In this document: positions 17,762 to 26,122 of the stretch, one piece after another
Position numbering within the stretch: position 1 is the first letter of the stretch
Layout: the number at the start of each line of letters is the position of its first letter
NCBI RefSeq assembly: GCF_008929045.1
Contig: NZ_VFAH01000021.1
Location: forward strand, 40,012 to 104,011
DNA from: Noviherbaspirillum aerium
Lineage (GTDB): Bacteria > Pseudomonadota > Gammaproteobacteria > Burkholderiales > Burkholderiaceae_D
Length of the DNA: 64,000 nt
Direction: 5' to 3'
Translations under genes and position numbers: made by a program
The notes under the pieces: model-generated
What the model was told of the DNA's origin: nothing
The model's input: only the letters and a program-made list of their open reading frames with translations
The model's database searches: none

Positions 17762-18026
17762 GCAATGTCTCCTGTCGTGTTATCGAGAAAAGGGCGCTGC
17801 AGCAGGAGCGCATCCAGCCATGTACTTCATGGATATCCGCAACCATTGCAAACTAGAAACGCCATTCTCGATTATTTATTGCGGAATCTGCCTACGTCGC
17901 GCGCCGCTTCACTCCCCTTTCTGCGGGGTTTTGGGCGACTTCAAATCATTGAAGCAACGGGCATTCTCTCCTGTCGGCTCTGAAAATGTGATAGCGTAAG
18001 CTGCCATTGTTATTGCGAAAAATGCC
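17762..18026. promoter_or_regulatory. Divergent promoter region between the beta-oxidation operon and the AraC gene
   Basis: 265 bases separate the acyl-CoA dehydrogenase start (minus) from the AraC start (plus), so both promoters lie here. I find no copy of the CWAAC-N4-GTTWG element, which suggests that this operon is controlled separately. A small CCCC/GGGG hairpin near 17913-17929 followed by TTTT is too weak to call a terminator. Confidence 0.5.
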
Positions 18027-19097
18027 ATGCCAGCCAAATCAAGTGCGATGACGGTCCCAATGCGCAGCGCTCGCCGTCTGATCGATGCGGTAACGGCGCG
18101 GGGAATAGCGCCCGACGAACTCTTGAGCCGAGCCGCGATCGACCGCAGCCTGCTTGACAGTCCAAGAGTCCGTCTGAGCCTTAAACAGTTTTCCAAGCTC
18201 TACGCCGGTATCGTCGGCGCACTGGAGGACGAGCATCTCGGCCTTCATGGCGAACCGACGCGGCCAGGGGCGCTAGAGACGCTCTGCCGTATCGGTGCTA
18301 CCACGTCGACCTTTGCCGACTGCGTGCAGGTCATCGCCAAGGGATGCAATACAGTGCTTCGCGACTTCAAAGTGGATTGTGTCGCTGGGGGCGGGGAGCT
18401 GCAAATCACGTTCCGGGAGCGCCGGAGAGATCTTGAAAAAAGCCTACTCGCTTATGAAATATCCCTGCTGACGATCTACGCAATCCTGTCCTGGCTCGTC
18501 GGACAGCGGTTGCCCCTCGTCCTCGCCGACTTTCCCTGCCCGGCTCCCCGCCATCGGCCCGAAATGCGGGCCTTGCTGGCGGGGCCGATACGATTCAATC
18601 AGCCACACGCCGCCTTGCGGTTCCCGGAGCGAGTCAACAGTCTCCATATCATCCGCAACGCCGAAGAAATACCCAGGTACATTCGGCGGACGCCCGGCAG
18701 CCTTATCGAGACCTTGCTGGTGGGTGACTCTCTTGCCTCTGAAGTCAGGCGCGTGCTTCAGCAAGCCTTGCCCTCGCTCTTGTCACTGCCGCAGGTCGCC
18801 GAACGTCTCGCCGTGTCGCCGCGCACCTTGCATCGCAAGCTCGAAGCCGCAGGGGCAGGCTTTCAGCGCATCAAGGATGATTTGCGTCGCGATATGGCGC
18901 TTCGTTTTCTGATCCGTGGGGGAACTCCGCTCAAGCAAATAGCGACCCATCTCGGCTTTTCGGATCAATCGACGTTTCAGCGGGCGTTTGCACAATGGAC
19001 CGGCCTTTCACCGGGCGAATATCGCAAGCGCGCTCAACCGCAAAGGGCAGAAAAAGGCACTGTCACGTTAATGATGGACGCTGGTAAAGTTGGTTGA
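18027..19097 (+). CDS. AraC family transcriptional regulator (arabinose-binding-like sensor domain)
   Basis: 356 residues as read. Residues about 15-200 look like the AraC-type N-terminal sensor (RLIDAVTARGIAPDELL, a region shared by OruR-like regulators). The C-terminal double helix-turn-helix reads LPQVAERLAVSPRTLHRKLEAAG and IATHLGFSDQSTFQRAFAQWTGLSPGEYRKR. Divergent orientation points to control of the beta-oxidation operon starting at 17761. Oddly, the last residues (GTVTLMMDAGKVG) are translated from the left end of the IS6-family remnant that begins at 19056, so the original C-terminus and terminator were replaced. The helix-turn-helix is complete, so the protein may still work. Confidence 0.9.
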   Translation: MPAKSSAMTVPMRSARRLIDAVTARGIAPDELLSRAAIDRSLLDSPRVRLSLKQFSKLYAGIVGALEDEHLGLHGEPTRPGALETLCRIGATTSTFADCVQVIAKGCNTVLRDFKVDCVAGGGELQITFRERRRDLEKSLLAYEISLLTIYAILSWLVGQRLPLVLADFPCPAPRHRPEMRALLAGPIRFNQPHAALRFPERVNSLHIIRNAEEIPRYIRRTPGSLIETLLVGDSLASEVRRVLQQALPSLLSLPQVAERLAVSPRTLHRKLEAAGAGFQRIKDDLRRDMALRFLIRGGTPLKQIATHLGFSDQSTFQRAFAQWTGLSPGEYRKRAQPQRAEKGTVTLMMDAGKVG

Positions 19098-19832
19098 AGA
19101 AGATACCCACTGCCCTTTACCATCGCCGCCGGGTTCCTGGTACTGTCATCAGTTGTGCTGTGCGCCGGTATTTCCGTTTCCAGCTCAGCCTGCGGGACAT
19201 CGAAGAGCTACTTCTGGAGCGTGGCGAGGTGGTCAGCTATAAGACGATCTGCCGGTGGTGTGACAAGTTCGGCAAGCAGTTCGTCCAGCGCGTCAAGCAG
19301 GCGCGGCCGGTGCCCGGTACGACCTGGCATCTGGACGAAGTCTTCGTCAATGTCGTTGGTGAACCTTACCTGCTGTGGCACGCTGTCGATCAGCATGGTG
19401 CCGAGCTCGACATCCTGCTACAAAAACGCCGTGACACTGCGGCTGCCAGCGCTTCTTCCAGCGGCTGCTGGCTCAGTATCTGAATGGGCCGCGCAAGATT
19501 ATCACCGACCAGTTGCGCAACTATCCAGCCGCGAAAGCCGAAATACCGGACCTCGCCAACGTCAAGCATGTATTTGTGAAAGCAGCGGCACGAGTCAACG
19601 ACCGGGCCGGCATAGCCATCAGCCGACGCGGGAACGAGAGTGGCGTATGAAGGGCTTCGGCTCACTTGGGCGTACCCAGCAATTCTTGTCCAGCTTCGGA
19701 CCGATCCGGCAGCATTTTGCGATCAGGCGTGAGCATCTGGGCGCCGCGCAACATCGCACTCAGCTGACCAGACGCTTCGCTGCCTGGAACCACATCACCG
19801 GAGCCACCCAAAATCCGCCCACCGCAGGATGA
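19094..19832 (+). pseudogene. IS6-family transposase, frameshifted
   Basis: The homologous protein starts near the TTG at 19094. FRFQLSLRDIEELLLERGEVV and YKTICRWCDKFGKQF are the helix-turn-helix part, and TWHLDEVFVNVVGEPYLLW carries the first catalytic Asp. A one-base loss near 19455 then shifts the frame. It resumes as RFFQRLLAQYLNGPRKIITD and ends that segment in VKAAARVNDRAG. A second one-base change near 19607 moves it to HSHQPTREREWRMKGFGS and SSFGPIRQHFAIRR, ending at 19832. Two frameshifts make it a pseudogene. The IS630 insertion lies beyond the coding part. Confidence 0.85.
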
Positions 19833-19872
19833 GCACCGGTCGACCAGCCCTCACTCCGGTTCCGCGACGTTA

Positions 19873-20892
19873 CTCATGAGTCAGAAATATAGGCGACACT
19901 TGGGTGCTTGAAGAACGAGCGTACAAGCGACGGCCTGTTTGCAATATCGGTGAGCTGGGCAGTCACGCGCTGTTCGAGTCTTTCCCCAGCTTGCAGGGCC
20001 CGGCGTGCGACACCGGTGCGCTTGGCATGGCTCCATACCAGTTCGTCCGGATTCAGGTCCGACGCGTAGCCCGGCAAATAATGCAGTGTCAGTTTGCCTT
20101 TCTTGCTCGCGACATAGTCTTTGACGGCAGCCGTCTTATGCGCTGGCAGCGAATCGAGAATCAGATGCAGTGGCTTTTTGCGCCGATGCATCAACCTCTC
20201 GAGCAAGGCCACAAACGACTCTCCCGTCAAGCCGCCTTCATAGGTGGTAAACCAGAATGCGCCCCAGGTCGTGCCTTGCACCGCATCGGCACGAAAGCCG
20301 GATTCATCCCAGAAGTAGATGTCGGCCCGTTCTGCCTTTGCGCGCCGCGCAATGGCCGGATAGGTGTCGCGCTGCCAGCGTTCGATTGCCTCGGGATCGC
20401 GTTGGTAGGCACGCTGCAGCAGCTTTTGCGGGGTCAGGTTCAGCCACGCGAGCAGCGCCCCAATCGATGCCAGGCTCAGCCTGTGGCCAAATCCCGCTGC
20501 ACCAGGTCCCGCACAATCTGCCGTGTCCACAGGCCGAAGTCCAAGCCGTACTGCATCGGATTGTTGCCATTGATCCAGCGGAAAACTCGTCGCTCCTGAC
20601 GCACAGTCAGGGTACGTGGTCGGCCCGTTGCCTTGCGCGCCTGCAGCCGACGCATCCCCGCTCCCCGGCCGTTGGCCTGCTTGAGCCATTTATGAATCGT
20701 GGTGCGATTCATGCCATAGCTGACAATCACCGCGCTCACACTTTCGCCTTCGCGCGCCCGCTGTACCGCTATCAGCCGTATCGCTTCCTGCGCCTTGCGA
20801 TCCAGTTTGCGTCCATCTTTCTTCATGCAAAATCTGACAACACCTGAAACTTTAGATTCCCCTACATGTCGACTTATTTACTGATCAATGAG
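19873..20892 (-). mobile_element. IS630-family element
   Basis: About 1.02 kb. The left end CTCATGAGTCAGAAATA and the complement of the right end (CTCATTGATCAGTAAATA) form the inverted repeat, and TA stands immediately outside on each side (19871-19872 and 20893-20894). TA duplication is the hallmark of IS630/Tc1-mariner. It was inserted in the non-coding 3' part of the IS6 remnant. Confidence 0.78.
19874..20826 (-). CDS. IS630-family transposase in two overlapping frames
   Basis: The first frame starts at ATG 20826 (MKKDGRKLDRKAQEAIRLIA). It contains helix-turn-helix motifs (GESVSAVIVSYGMNRTTIHKWLKQ and a GRPRTLT hinge) and stops at 20476 after LVQRDLATG. The catalytic part continues in the -1 frame from about 20480 (FGHRLSLASIGALLAWLNLT). 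IYFWDESGFRADAVQG and LILDSLPAHKTAAVKDY carry the two Asp, and GYASDLNPDELVWSHAKR the third acidic position. It ends at 19874. Split frames occur naturally in some IS630 elements, but I see no classical slippery run at the junction, so a disabling indel is equally possible. The joined length of about 316-320 residues is normal. Confidence 0.8.
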
Positions 20893-20907
20893 TAAGTTGA
20901 CAGTGTC

Positions 20908-21025
20908 GCTTGTCGTCCAGGTCATTCCTGGAATCGTGACGCGCGTTCCACTTCGCCAGGCAACTGTGAATGACATTTTCCAGTTCGCTCTTCGTCATGT
21001 GCTTCACTTCTTTCACTACTCCCAT
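20908..21025 (-). pseudogene. Possible gene fragment truncated by the IS6 remnant
   Basis: From the ATG at 21025 the minus strand gives MGVVKEVKHMTKSELENVIH and then about 19 more residues before it runs into the IS6 end at 20907. The charged, helical composition looks protein-like, but I recognise no family, and no strong ribosome-binding site precedes it. It lies downstream of the transglutaminase-like gene on the same strand, so it may be the stump of the next operon gene cut off by the insertion. The rest of the 285-base interval to 21192 holds nothing I can support. Confidence 0.25.
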
Positions 21026-21192
21026 TGCTAGGAATCTCGTCGTTCCCAGCTTTATCTTTTGGTTTAGATAGGGCTCGAAAACGCAACGCTGTCAGTCCAT
21101 TCCGGGCATGCCGGATGAGCGAAAACGCACGCACGGATATGTCGGCGGAAAGAGAGGCGGCGGTTCTTGATCTATGCCGCGGCGCCTTGCCA

Positions 21193-21885
21193 TCAGTTGT
21201 CGGTCCGGGCTTCCTGCTGAAAATCGGCGCCGCCTGCGCCGTCGTCATCGATGAAGGCGCGCGGGTAGAGCTCGGCCCAGGCGGCCAGGATGTCGTCTCG
21301 CGGCACGTCCGCGAACACGCCGCGCCCGCGGACATACTCCATGTGTCGGCGACCGGAGGCGTCCAGCGGGTGGAAGATTGAGTCGTTGCGGCCGTCGAAT
21401 TCCAGTGGCAGGATGCCCACCTTCTGGCACAGCGTCAGGTTGAATGCCGGCGTCGCCTTGACCCAGCGGCCGTCCAGATAGAGATCGGTATAGCCATGGA
21501 ATGCGAACACATCGGTCTTCATCGCTTCCTTCAGGCGCGCGCTGGTCATATGGTTACGCACGTCGGCAAACCCCAGGCGCGCCGGTATGCCAGCCGCGCG
21601 GGCCACCGCCGCCAGCAGCGCAGCCTTGGTGATGCAGAAGCCGCGTCCGGACTCCAGACACCGGCTCGCCTTGAAACCGGCTTCCGAATGATCGATGCGG
21701 TAGGGGTCATACAGAAAACCGTCGCGCACCGCGTAATACAGGGCGATCGCCTGACCGGACTGCGAGTCATGCCCCGTTCCGTGTTGTCGAGCAAAATCGA
21801 TAATTGCAGGATGGTTGCTGTCGACGAATCGGCCTGGCTGCAGGTATTCGGCCTCGACAGGCTGCGATTGAGGCTGCTTATTCAT
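21193..21885 (-). CDS. Transglutaminase-like domain protein
   Basis: 230 residues from ATG 21885 (MNKQPQSQPVEAEYLQPG), which has GAAGGA five bases upstream. A further in-frame ATG at 21921 would overlap the SDR gene. The transglutaminase core is visible: Cys84 in CLESGRGFCITKAALLAAV, then the VARAAGIPARLGFADVRNH strand and His130 in FAFHGYTDLYLDGRWVKATPAFN. The third residue of the triad is not obvious, since the usual Asp-Pro is ATPAFN here. Members of this superfamily include transglutaminases, proteases and peptide N-glycanases. What it does in a catabolic operon is unknown. It follows the SDR gene by 11 bases and is the last intact gene of the operon starting at 29803. Confidence 0.8.
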   Translation of the reverse strand: MNKQPQSQPVEAEYLQPGRFVDSNHPAIIDFARQHGTGHDSQSGQAIALYYAVRDGFLYDPYRIDHSEAGFKASRCLESGRGFCITKAALLAAVARAAGIPARLGFADVRNHMTSARLKEAMKTDVFAFHGYTDLYLDGRWVKATPAFNLTLCQKVGILPLEFDGRNDSIFHPLDASGRRHMEYVRGRGVFADVPRDDILAAWAELYPRAFIDDDGAGGADFQQEARTDN

Positions 21886-21896
21886 GGTGTTCCTTC

Positions 21897-22768
21897 TCAA
21901 GAATTCGGTTCCGACAGACATTTCGGCGTGACATACAGCGGAAAGCCATTGTAGGGACGGGAGCGGTCATGCGGCACGAGTTTCCAGGCCGGGCGCGCAT
22001 TGGGCGCGCCACCGTCCACGCGCAGGCAGGAGCCGGTAATGAACGCCGCCGCTTCAGACAACAGGAAAACAATTGCCGCGGAAGTTTCCGATTCGGTGCC
22101 AAAGCGATGCAGCGGAACCTTGTCCCGGTAGGAATGCAGCTCGGCCTGCATTTCCGGGCTATAGTGTCAAAGCCGCTGCTGGCGATGAAGCCGGGCGCCA
22201 CCGCGTTGATCCGCACGCCGGAATGCGCCCATTCGCAGGCCGCCGTTTCGGTGAACGGCAGCATGCCGGCGCGGGCCGCGCCGCTATGTCCTATGGTTGG
22301 CATGCCGCCCCAGATGTCGGCAATGATATTGACGATTGCCCCGCCGTGCGCCTCCATCCACTGGTTATAGCATTCGCGCGCGAACAGGAAGCCACCGGTC
22401 AGATTGTTGCGTACCACTGCCTCCCATCCATTAAAGGAGATATTCTTCAATGGCGCCGGAAACTGCCCGCCGGCGTTATTCACCAAACCGTGGATGGCGC
22501 CATGCGCATCGAGGATCGCCCGGACGCTTGCCTTCACGGCCGCCTCGTCGCGGATATCGCAGGCATGGATGCTGCATTGGCCTCCAGCGTCGGCGACTTC
22601 GGCCTGCACGCTTGCGAGCTTGCCGGGATTCCTGCCGATGATGGCCACCGTTGCGCCAAGGCTAACCAGTTCGTGGGCGGTGCAGCGCCCGATCCCGCTG
22701 CCGCCGCCGGTCACGATGATGGTCTGGTTTCGGAACAGGTGCGGGCGGAACACCGATCGGCAACTCAT
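21897..22768 (-). pseudogene. SDR family trans-2-enoyl-CoA reductase-like (PECR type), frameshifted
   Basis: The start is ATG 22768 (MSCRSVFRPHLFRNQTII), with AAGGAG six bases upstream. The NAD(P)-binding motif is VTGGGSGIGR, followed by VNNAGGQFPAPLKNISFNGW. The normal YxxxK active site is HSGAARAGMLPFTETAACEW, which from memory is the distinctive pattern of peroxisomal trans-2-enoyl-CoA reductases. After SSGFDT near 22165 one base is missing. The protein clearly continues in another frame ([20 protein letters not shown], then [20 protein letters not shown]) and ends at 21897. Restored, it would be about 290 residues. Either the gene is inactivated or there is a sequence error in an otherwise conserved frame. 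Confidence 0.8.
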
Positions 22769-22882
22769 TTTGATCTCCTTGCTGCCTGTGTGCCGCTCAT
22801 CTGCGCAGGATTCTTGCGCGTGGCCCATCGTGGCCTGCTGCCCGAGCAACGCTTTTACCAGTCGCCGACTTCCATCCTCTCT

Positions 22883-24094
22883 TCAATCCCATTTTCTGAC
22901 ATCCTCGATCACTTTGTCGCTCTGGCGAAAGATAGCCTCCTCCACCACCTCGACGTTGCCGCGCAGCTTGGTGACGCCGCGCACCGACTCTTCCAGCGTG
23001 GACAGGTCGGCGGGTACGGCTGCGCCGGCCTTTGGCAGCACCAGCACGCGCATGCGATCGCTTTCTCCTTCGCGCTCAACCCGGATCCGCACCGATGCGA
23101 CCCAGTCGTGGGCCTGCGCGATCTGCTGCGCGAACGCGGGATAGACGAACATGCCGCGCACCTTCACTGTCTGATTGGTCCGGCCCAGCACACCCATGAG
23201 GCGAATGCCGGGCCGCCCGCAGGCACAGCGTGCGGATTCGATGCGCGACAGATCGCCGGTGGCAAAGCGCACCAGCGGATAGAATTCGCGAGCCAGCGTG
23301 GCTACCACCTCGCCGATCTCGGCGTTTCCGAGTGGGATCCCGCTGTCCGGCTCGCAGATCTGGACAATGAGGTCATCGTCGACATGCCAGCCATCGTGCG
23401 ATTCGCATTCGTAGCCGACGATGCCCAGGTCGGCGGTGCCGTAGACGGTGAACAGTTCGATGCCGAAATCCTGCTCGAAGCGGCGGCGTGCGGAGACCGA
23501 TATCGGCTCGGCGCCGACGATCGCCCGGGTCAGCCTGAACTCCTTCTTCCAGTCAAGACCTTGCGCAATGGCGGCATCGATCAGCATGTTCAGGAAACTC
23601 GGCAACCCGACAAAGGCAGTCACCCCCAGCCGCCGCATGATGTCGAGCTGGATGGGGATTTGTCCCGGGCCGGACGGCACGACGACCGCCCCAGCTGCGA
23701 TCGCGCTGTCTTCGAACATCCTGGCCGCCGGCGTCATATGATAGGAAAACGTGTTGAGCAGAATGTCGCCCGCTCCAATCCGCGCAGCCCGCACCGCTTG
23801 GTCCGCACGCCAGTGCCGGCCCTGTCGGGCTTCGAAATCGAAGATGCCCGCCGGCGAATAGAAAACGCGGGATGCGCTGGCCAGACCGCCGAAGGGCAAG
23901 GCCCGCGCGAGCGCGCTCTCCTGGCGCTGCAATAACGGCAGATCTTCTTTTTTCAAGATCGGTATGCGCGCCAGATCGTCCAAAGCATTGATATCGGCGG
24001 GTTGTATTCCTGCCCGCTGCATCCGCTTTGCCACTTCGCTGTCGGCGGGTAGCCTCTCCAGGAGGCGTCGTACCTGGGCAATCAGGTCAGTCAT
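22883..24094 (-). CDS. PaaK-like adenylate-forming acyl-CoA ligase family protein
   Basis: 403 residues, shorter than PaaK (about 430). It opens with an RIPILKKEDLP segment as in phenylacetate-CoA ligases. LLNTFSYHMTPAARMFEDSA, AIVGAEPISVSARRRFEQDFG, LFTVYGTADLGIVGYECE and LVRFATGDLSRI are the expected landmarks, and LMGVLGRTNQTVKVRGMFVYP leads into the C-terminal domain. The glycine-rich ATP loop (SSGTTG in PaaK) is replaced by YSPAGIFDF, which is a real departure. The gene ends the coding chain carboxylase-beta, carboxylase-alpha, ligase with a one-base gap, so it is co-transcribed. It should activate an aromatic or branched acid with ATP and CoA if the altered loop still binds ATP. Confidence 0.85.
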   Translation of the reverse strand: MTDLIAQVRRLLERLPADSEVAKRMQRAGIQPADINALDDLARIPILKKEDLPLLQRQESALARALPFGGLASASRVFYSPAGIFDFEARQGRHWRADQAVRAARIGAGDILLNTFSYHMTPAARMFEDSAIAAGAVVVPSGPGQIPIQLDIMRRLGVTAFVGLPSFLNMLIDAAIAQGLDWKKEFRLTRAIVGAEPISVSARRRFEQDFGIELFTVYGTADLGIVGYECESHDGWHVDDDLIVQICEPDSGIPLGNAEIGEVVATLAREFYPLVRFATGDLSRIESARCACGRPGIRLMGVLGRTNQTVKVRGMFVYPAFAQQIAQAHDWVASVRIRVEREGESDRMRVLVLPKAGAAVPADLSTLEESVRGVTKLRGNVEVVEEAIFRQSDKVIEDVRKWD

Positions 24095-24095
24095 C

Positions 24096-26120
24096 CTATT
24101 CTCCCTGGGCCATGATTACGGCCAGCACTGCGCTGCGTTCGACCATGTCCCCGGGCTTGCAACGCAACTCGCTCACCACGCCGTCGTACGGCGCGGTGAC
24201 CCGTAACTCCATTTTCATCGACTCGAGTACGAGCACGACCTGCCCCTGCGTCACCCGGTCGCCCGGCTCTGCCTTGACCGCCACCACCCTGCCCATCATC
24301 GGTGCGGCCAATTGGCCGGTCGATTGCGCATCGGCAGCGACGCCTTCCAGATAAGGCGCATGCTCGAAGGAGCCGGTACCCAGCGGGCTGGAAAGCTCGA
24401 CCCGGTGTTGATTCCAGACCATGGTCAGTTCCAGGCTGCGTCCCTCGCACTGGAGCAGATAACGGTTGGTGCCGGTTTCACGCAACGTCGCCCGCAGTCG
24501 GTGCTCAGCGCCTGTTTTACCCGTATAAGCAACCAGCAGCGAACCATCCGCGTCCAGCCGCGAGTAACGCATCGGCCATTTTCCGTTCGGGTTCTGCAGG
24601 ACGATGGCCGGCATTGCCGTTGCCGTATGCTCGCCGGCCGACAGCCGCCATCCAGTGAAGCCGCCCCATTGCGACCAGCATCCCAGACGGGCCTGCGCAC
24701 GGCTGCGCATCAGGCACAGCAAGGCTGCCGCGCACAGGTGTTCGGGCGGCGGTTCCTGCCTTGCCGGCGCGCTGCCTTCACCGCTCCAGCGTTCGTCGAT
24801 CAGACGCGTATGGAAAGTACTGTCGCGCGTTTCATCCAGGCACAGCAACTGCTGAAGCAAACTGAGATTCGTGGTCAGGCCCACTACAGTCGTCTCCCGC
24901 AACCCACAGAGCAGTGCCGCGATAGCTTGTTCACGGTCGTCTGCGCGCGCGATCAGCTTGGCGATCATCGAGTCGTAGTAGGGCGAAATCTCGTCACCGC
25001 TCTCGACACCGCTTTCCACCCGGATCGGCGTGCCGGGGAAACTGGCCAGCGTGATGCGCCCGGTGGCCGGGAGGAACCCGGCATCGGGATCTTCGGCACA
25101 AAGTCGCGCCTCCATCGCATGGCCTTGCAATCGCACATCCCGTTGATCCAGCGGCAAGCGCCCTTCGTCGGCAATGCGCAGCTGCAATTCGACCAGGTCC
25201 AGGCCTGTCACTTCTTCCGTCACCGGATGTTCGACTTGCAGGCGTGGATTGACCTCCAGGAAGAAATACTGGTCGCCTGATACGATGAACTCCACGGTGC
25301 CCAGCCCACGGTAATGCAGCCCGGCAGCCAGCCGGACTGCATCGTCGAGCAGGGCCTGGCGCAACCCGGCCGGCAAGCCTGCCGACGGTGCCTCTTCGAT
25401 GACCTTCTGGTGGCGCCGCTGCAGCGAGCATTCGCGTTCGAACAGGTGAATGGCCTGCCCATGGCCATCGCCGGCAATCTGCACTTCAATGTGCCGCACC
25501 TTTGGCAGGTAGCGTTCGACGATCAGCTCGCCGTTTCCAAACGCCTTCTCTGCCTCTCGCATGGCGCTTTCGGTGCGCGCCTCGAGATCATCGAGCGAAT
25601 CCAACACCGCCATGCCGCGCCCGCCGCCCCCGGCCACTGCCTTGAGCAGTACCGGCAGTGTCATCTCCCGCACCAGATGGCTGACGGCTTTTGGATCGCG
25701 CAACCCGCCTTCGCTGCCTGGCACGACCGGCACCCCCAAGCGGGCAGCTTCGCGCTTGGCACTGGCTTTGCCCCCCAGGCGCTCGATGGTTTCGGCCGAC
25801 GGACCGATGAAGATCAGGCCGGCCTCTTCCAGTGCGCGGGCGAAATCTGGGTTTTCGGAGACGAAGCCGTAGCCAGGATGGACTGCGTCGGCGCCCACGC
25901 GTCTGGCGGCATCGATGATTGCCGTGATATTCAGATAGCTGTCGGCCGGCGCAGGTCCGCCAAGCTCGATTGATTCGCCAACCTCACGTACATGACGTGC
26001 CCAGCGGTCGGCGCTGGAATGTACCGTGGCAATACGGATACCGAGGCGGCGACAGGTGCGCGCGATACGGCAGGCAATCTCGCCGCGGTTGGCAATGAGG
26101 ACTTTCTGGATCCGTTGCAT
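24096..26120 (-). CDS. Biotin carboxylase / biotin carrier subunit of an acyl-CoA carboxylase
   Basis: 674 residues. The N-terminal biotin carboxylase begins with IQKVLIANRGEIACRIARTC. It has the ATP-grasp glycine loop KAVAGGGGRGMAVL, HIEVQIAGDGHG, HLFERECSLQRRHQKVIEEAP and the FLEVNPRLQVEHPVTEE catalytic strand. The C-terminal 70 residues form a biotinyl domain with the biotin-accepting Lys in VLVLESMKMELRV. The start at 26120 is the ATG before QRIQKV. It pairs with the carboxyltransferase encoded 2 bases upstream (26123-27730). Size and pairing match 3-methylcrotonyl-, geranyl- or propionyl-CoA carboxylases. The neighbouring dehydrogenase and hydratase favour the first two by analogy with liu/atu clusters, but the substrate is not proven. 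Confidence 0.93.
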   Translation of the reverse strand: MQRIQKVLIANRGEIACRIARTCRRLGIRIATVHSSADRWARHVREVGESIELGGPAPADSYLNITAIIDAARRVGADAVHPGYGFVSENPDFARALEEAGLIFIGPSAETIERLGGKASAKREAARLGVPVVPGSEGGLRDPKAVSHLVREMTLPVLLKAVAGGGGRGMAVLDSLDDLEARTESAMREAEKAFGNGELIVERYLPKVRHIEVQIAGDGHGQAIHLFERECSLQRRHQKVIEEAPSAGLPAGLRQALLDDAVRLAAGLHYRGLGTVEFIVSGDQYFFLEVNPRLQVEHPVTEEVTGLDLVELQLRIADEGRLPLDQRDVRLQGHAMEARLCAEDPDAGFLPATGRITLASFPGTPIRVESGVESGDEISPYYDSMIAKLIARADDREQAIAALLCGLRETTVVGLTTNLSLLQQLLCLDETRDSTFHTRLIDERWSGEGSAPARQEPPPEHLCAAALLCLMRSRAQARLGCWSQWGGFTGWRLSAGEHTATAMPAIVLQNPNGKWPMRYSRLDADGSLLVAYTGKTGAEHRLRATLRETGTNRYLLQCEGRSLELTMVWNQHRVELSSPLGTGSFEHAPYLEGVAADAQSTGQLAAPMMGRVVAVKAEPGDRVTQGQVVLVLESMKMELRVTAPYDGVVSELRCKPGDMVERSAVLAVIMAQGE

Positions 26121-26122
26121 GA

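Larger units (their letters stand above)
19056..20907 (+). mobile_element. IS6-family element remnant, interrupted by IS630
   Basis: The left end GGCACTGTCACGTTAATG and the complement of the right end (GACACTGTCAACTTAACG, read across the IS630 insertion site) match well enough to be IS6-type terminal repeats. The flanking 8 bases differ (CAGAAAAA at the left, GCTTGTCG at the right), so no target duplication remains. That is expected after a cointegrate, deletion or recombination between copies. The left end is fused to the AraC coding region, and the right end abuts a possible gene fragment at 20908-21025. Confidence 0.7.

Noticed and set aside
6909..20907. Composite transposon formed by flanking IS copies
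   Set aside because: The left nest (IS5, IS701, IS66, IS30) and the right pair (IS6, IS630) belong to different families, and no matching outer copies bracket the genes.
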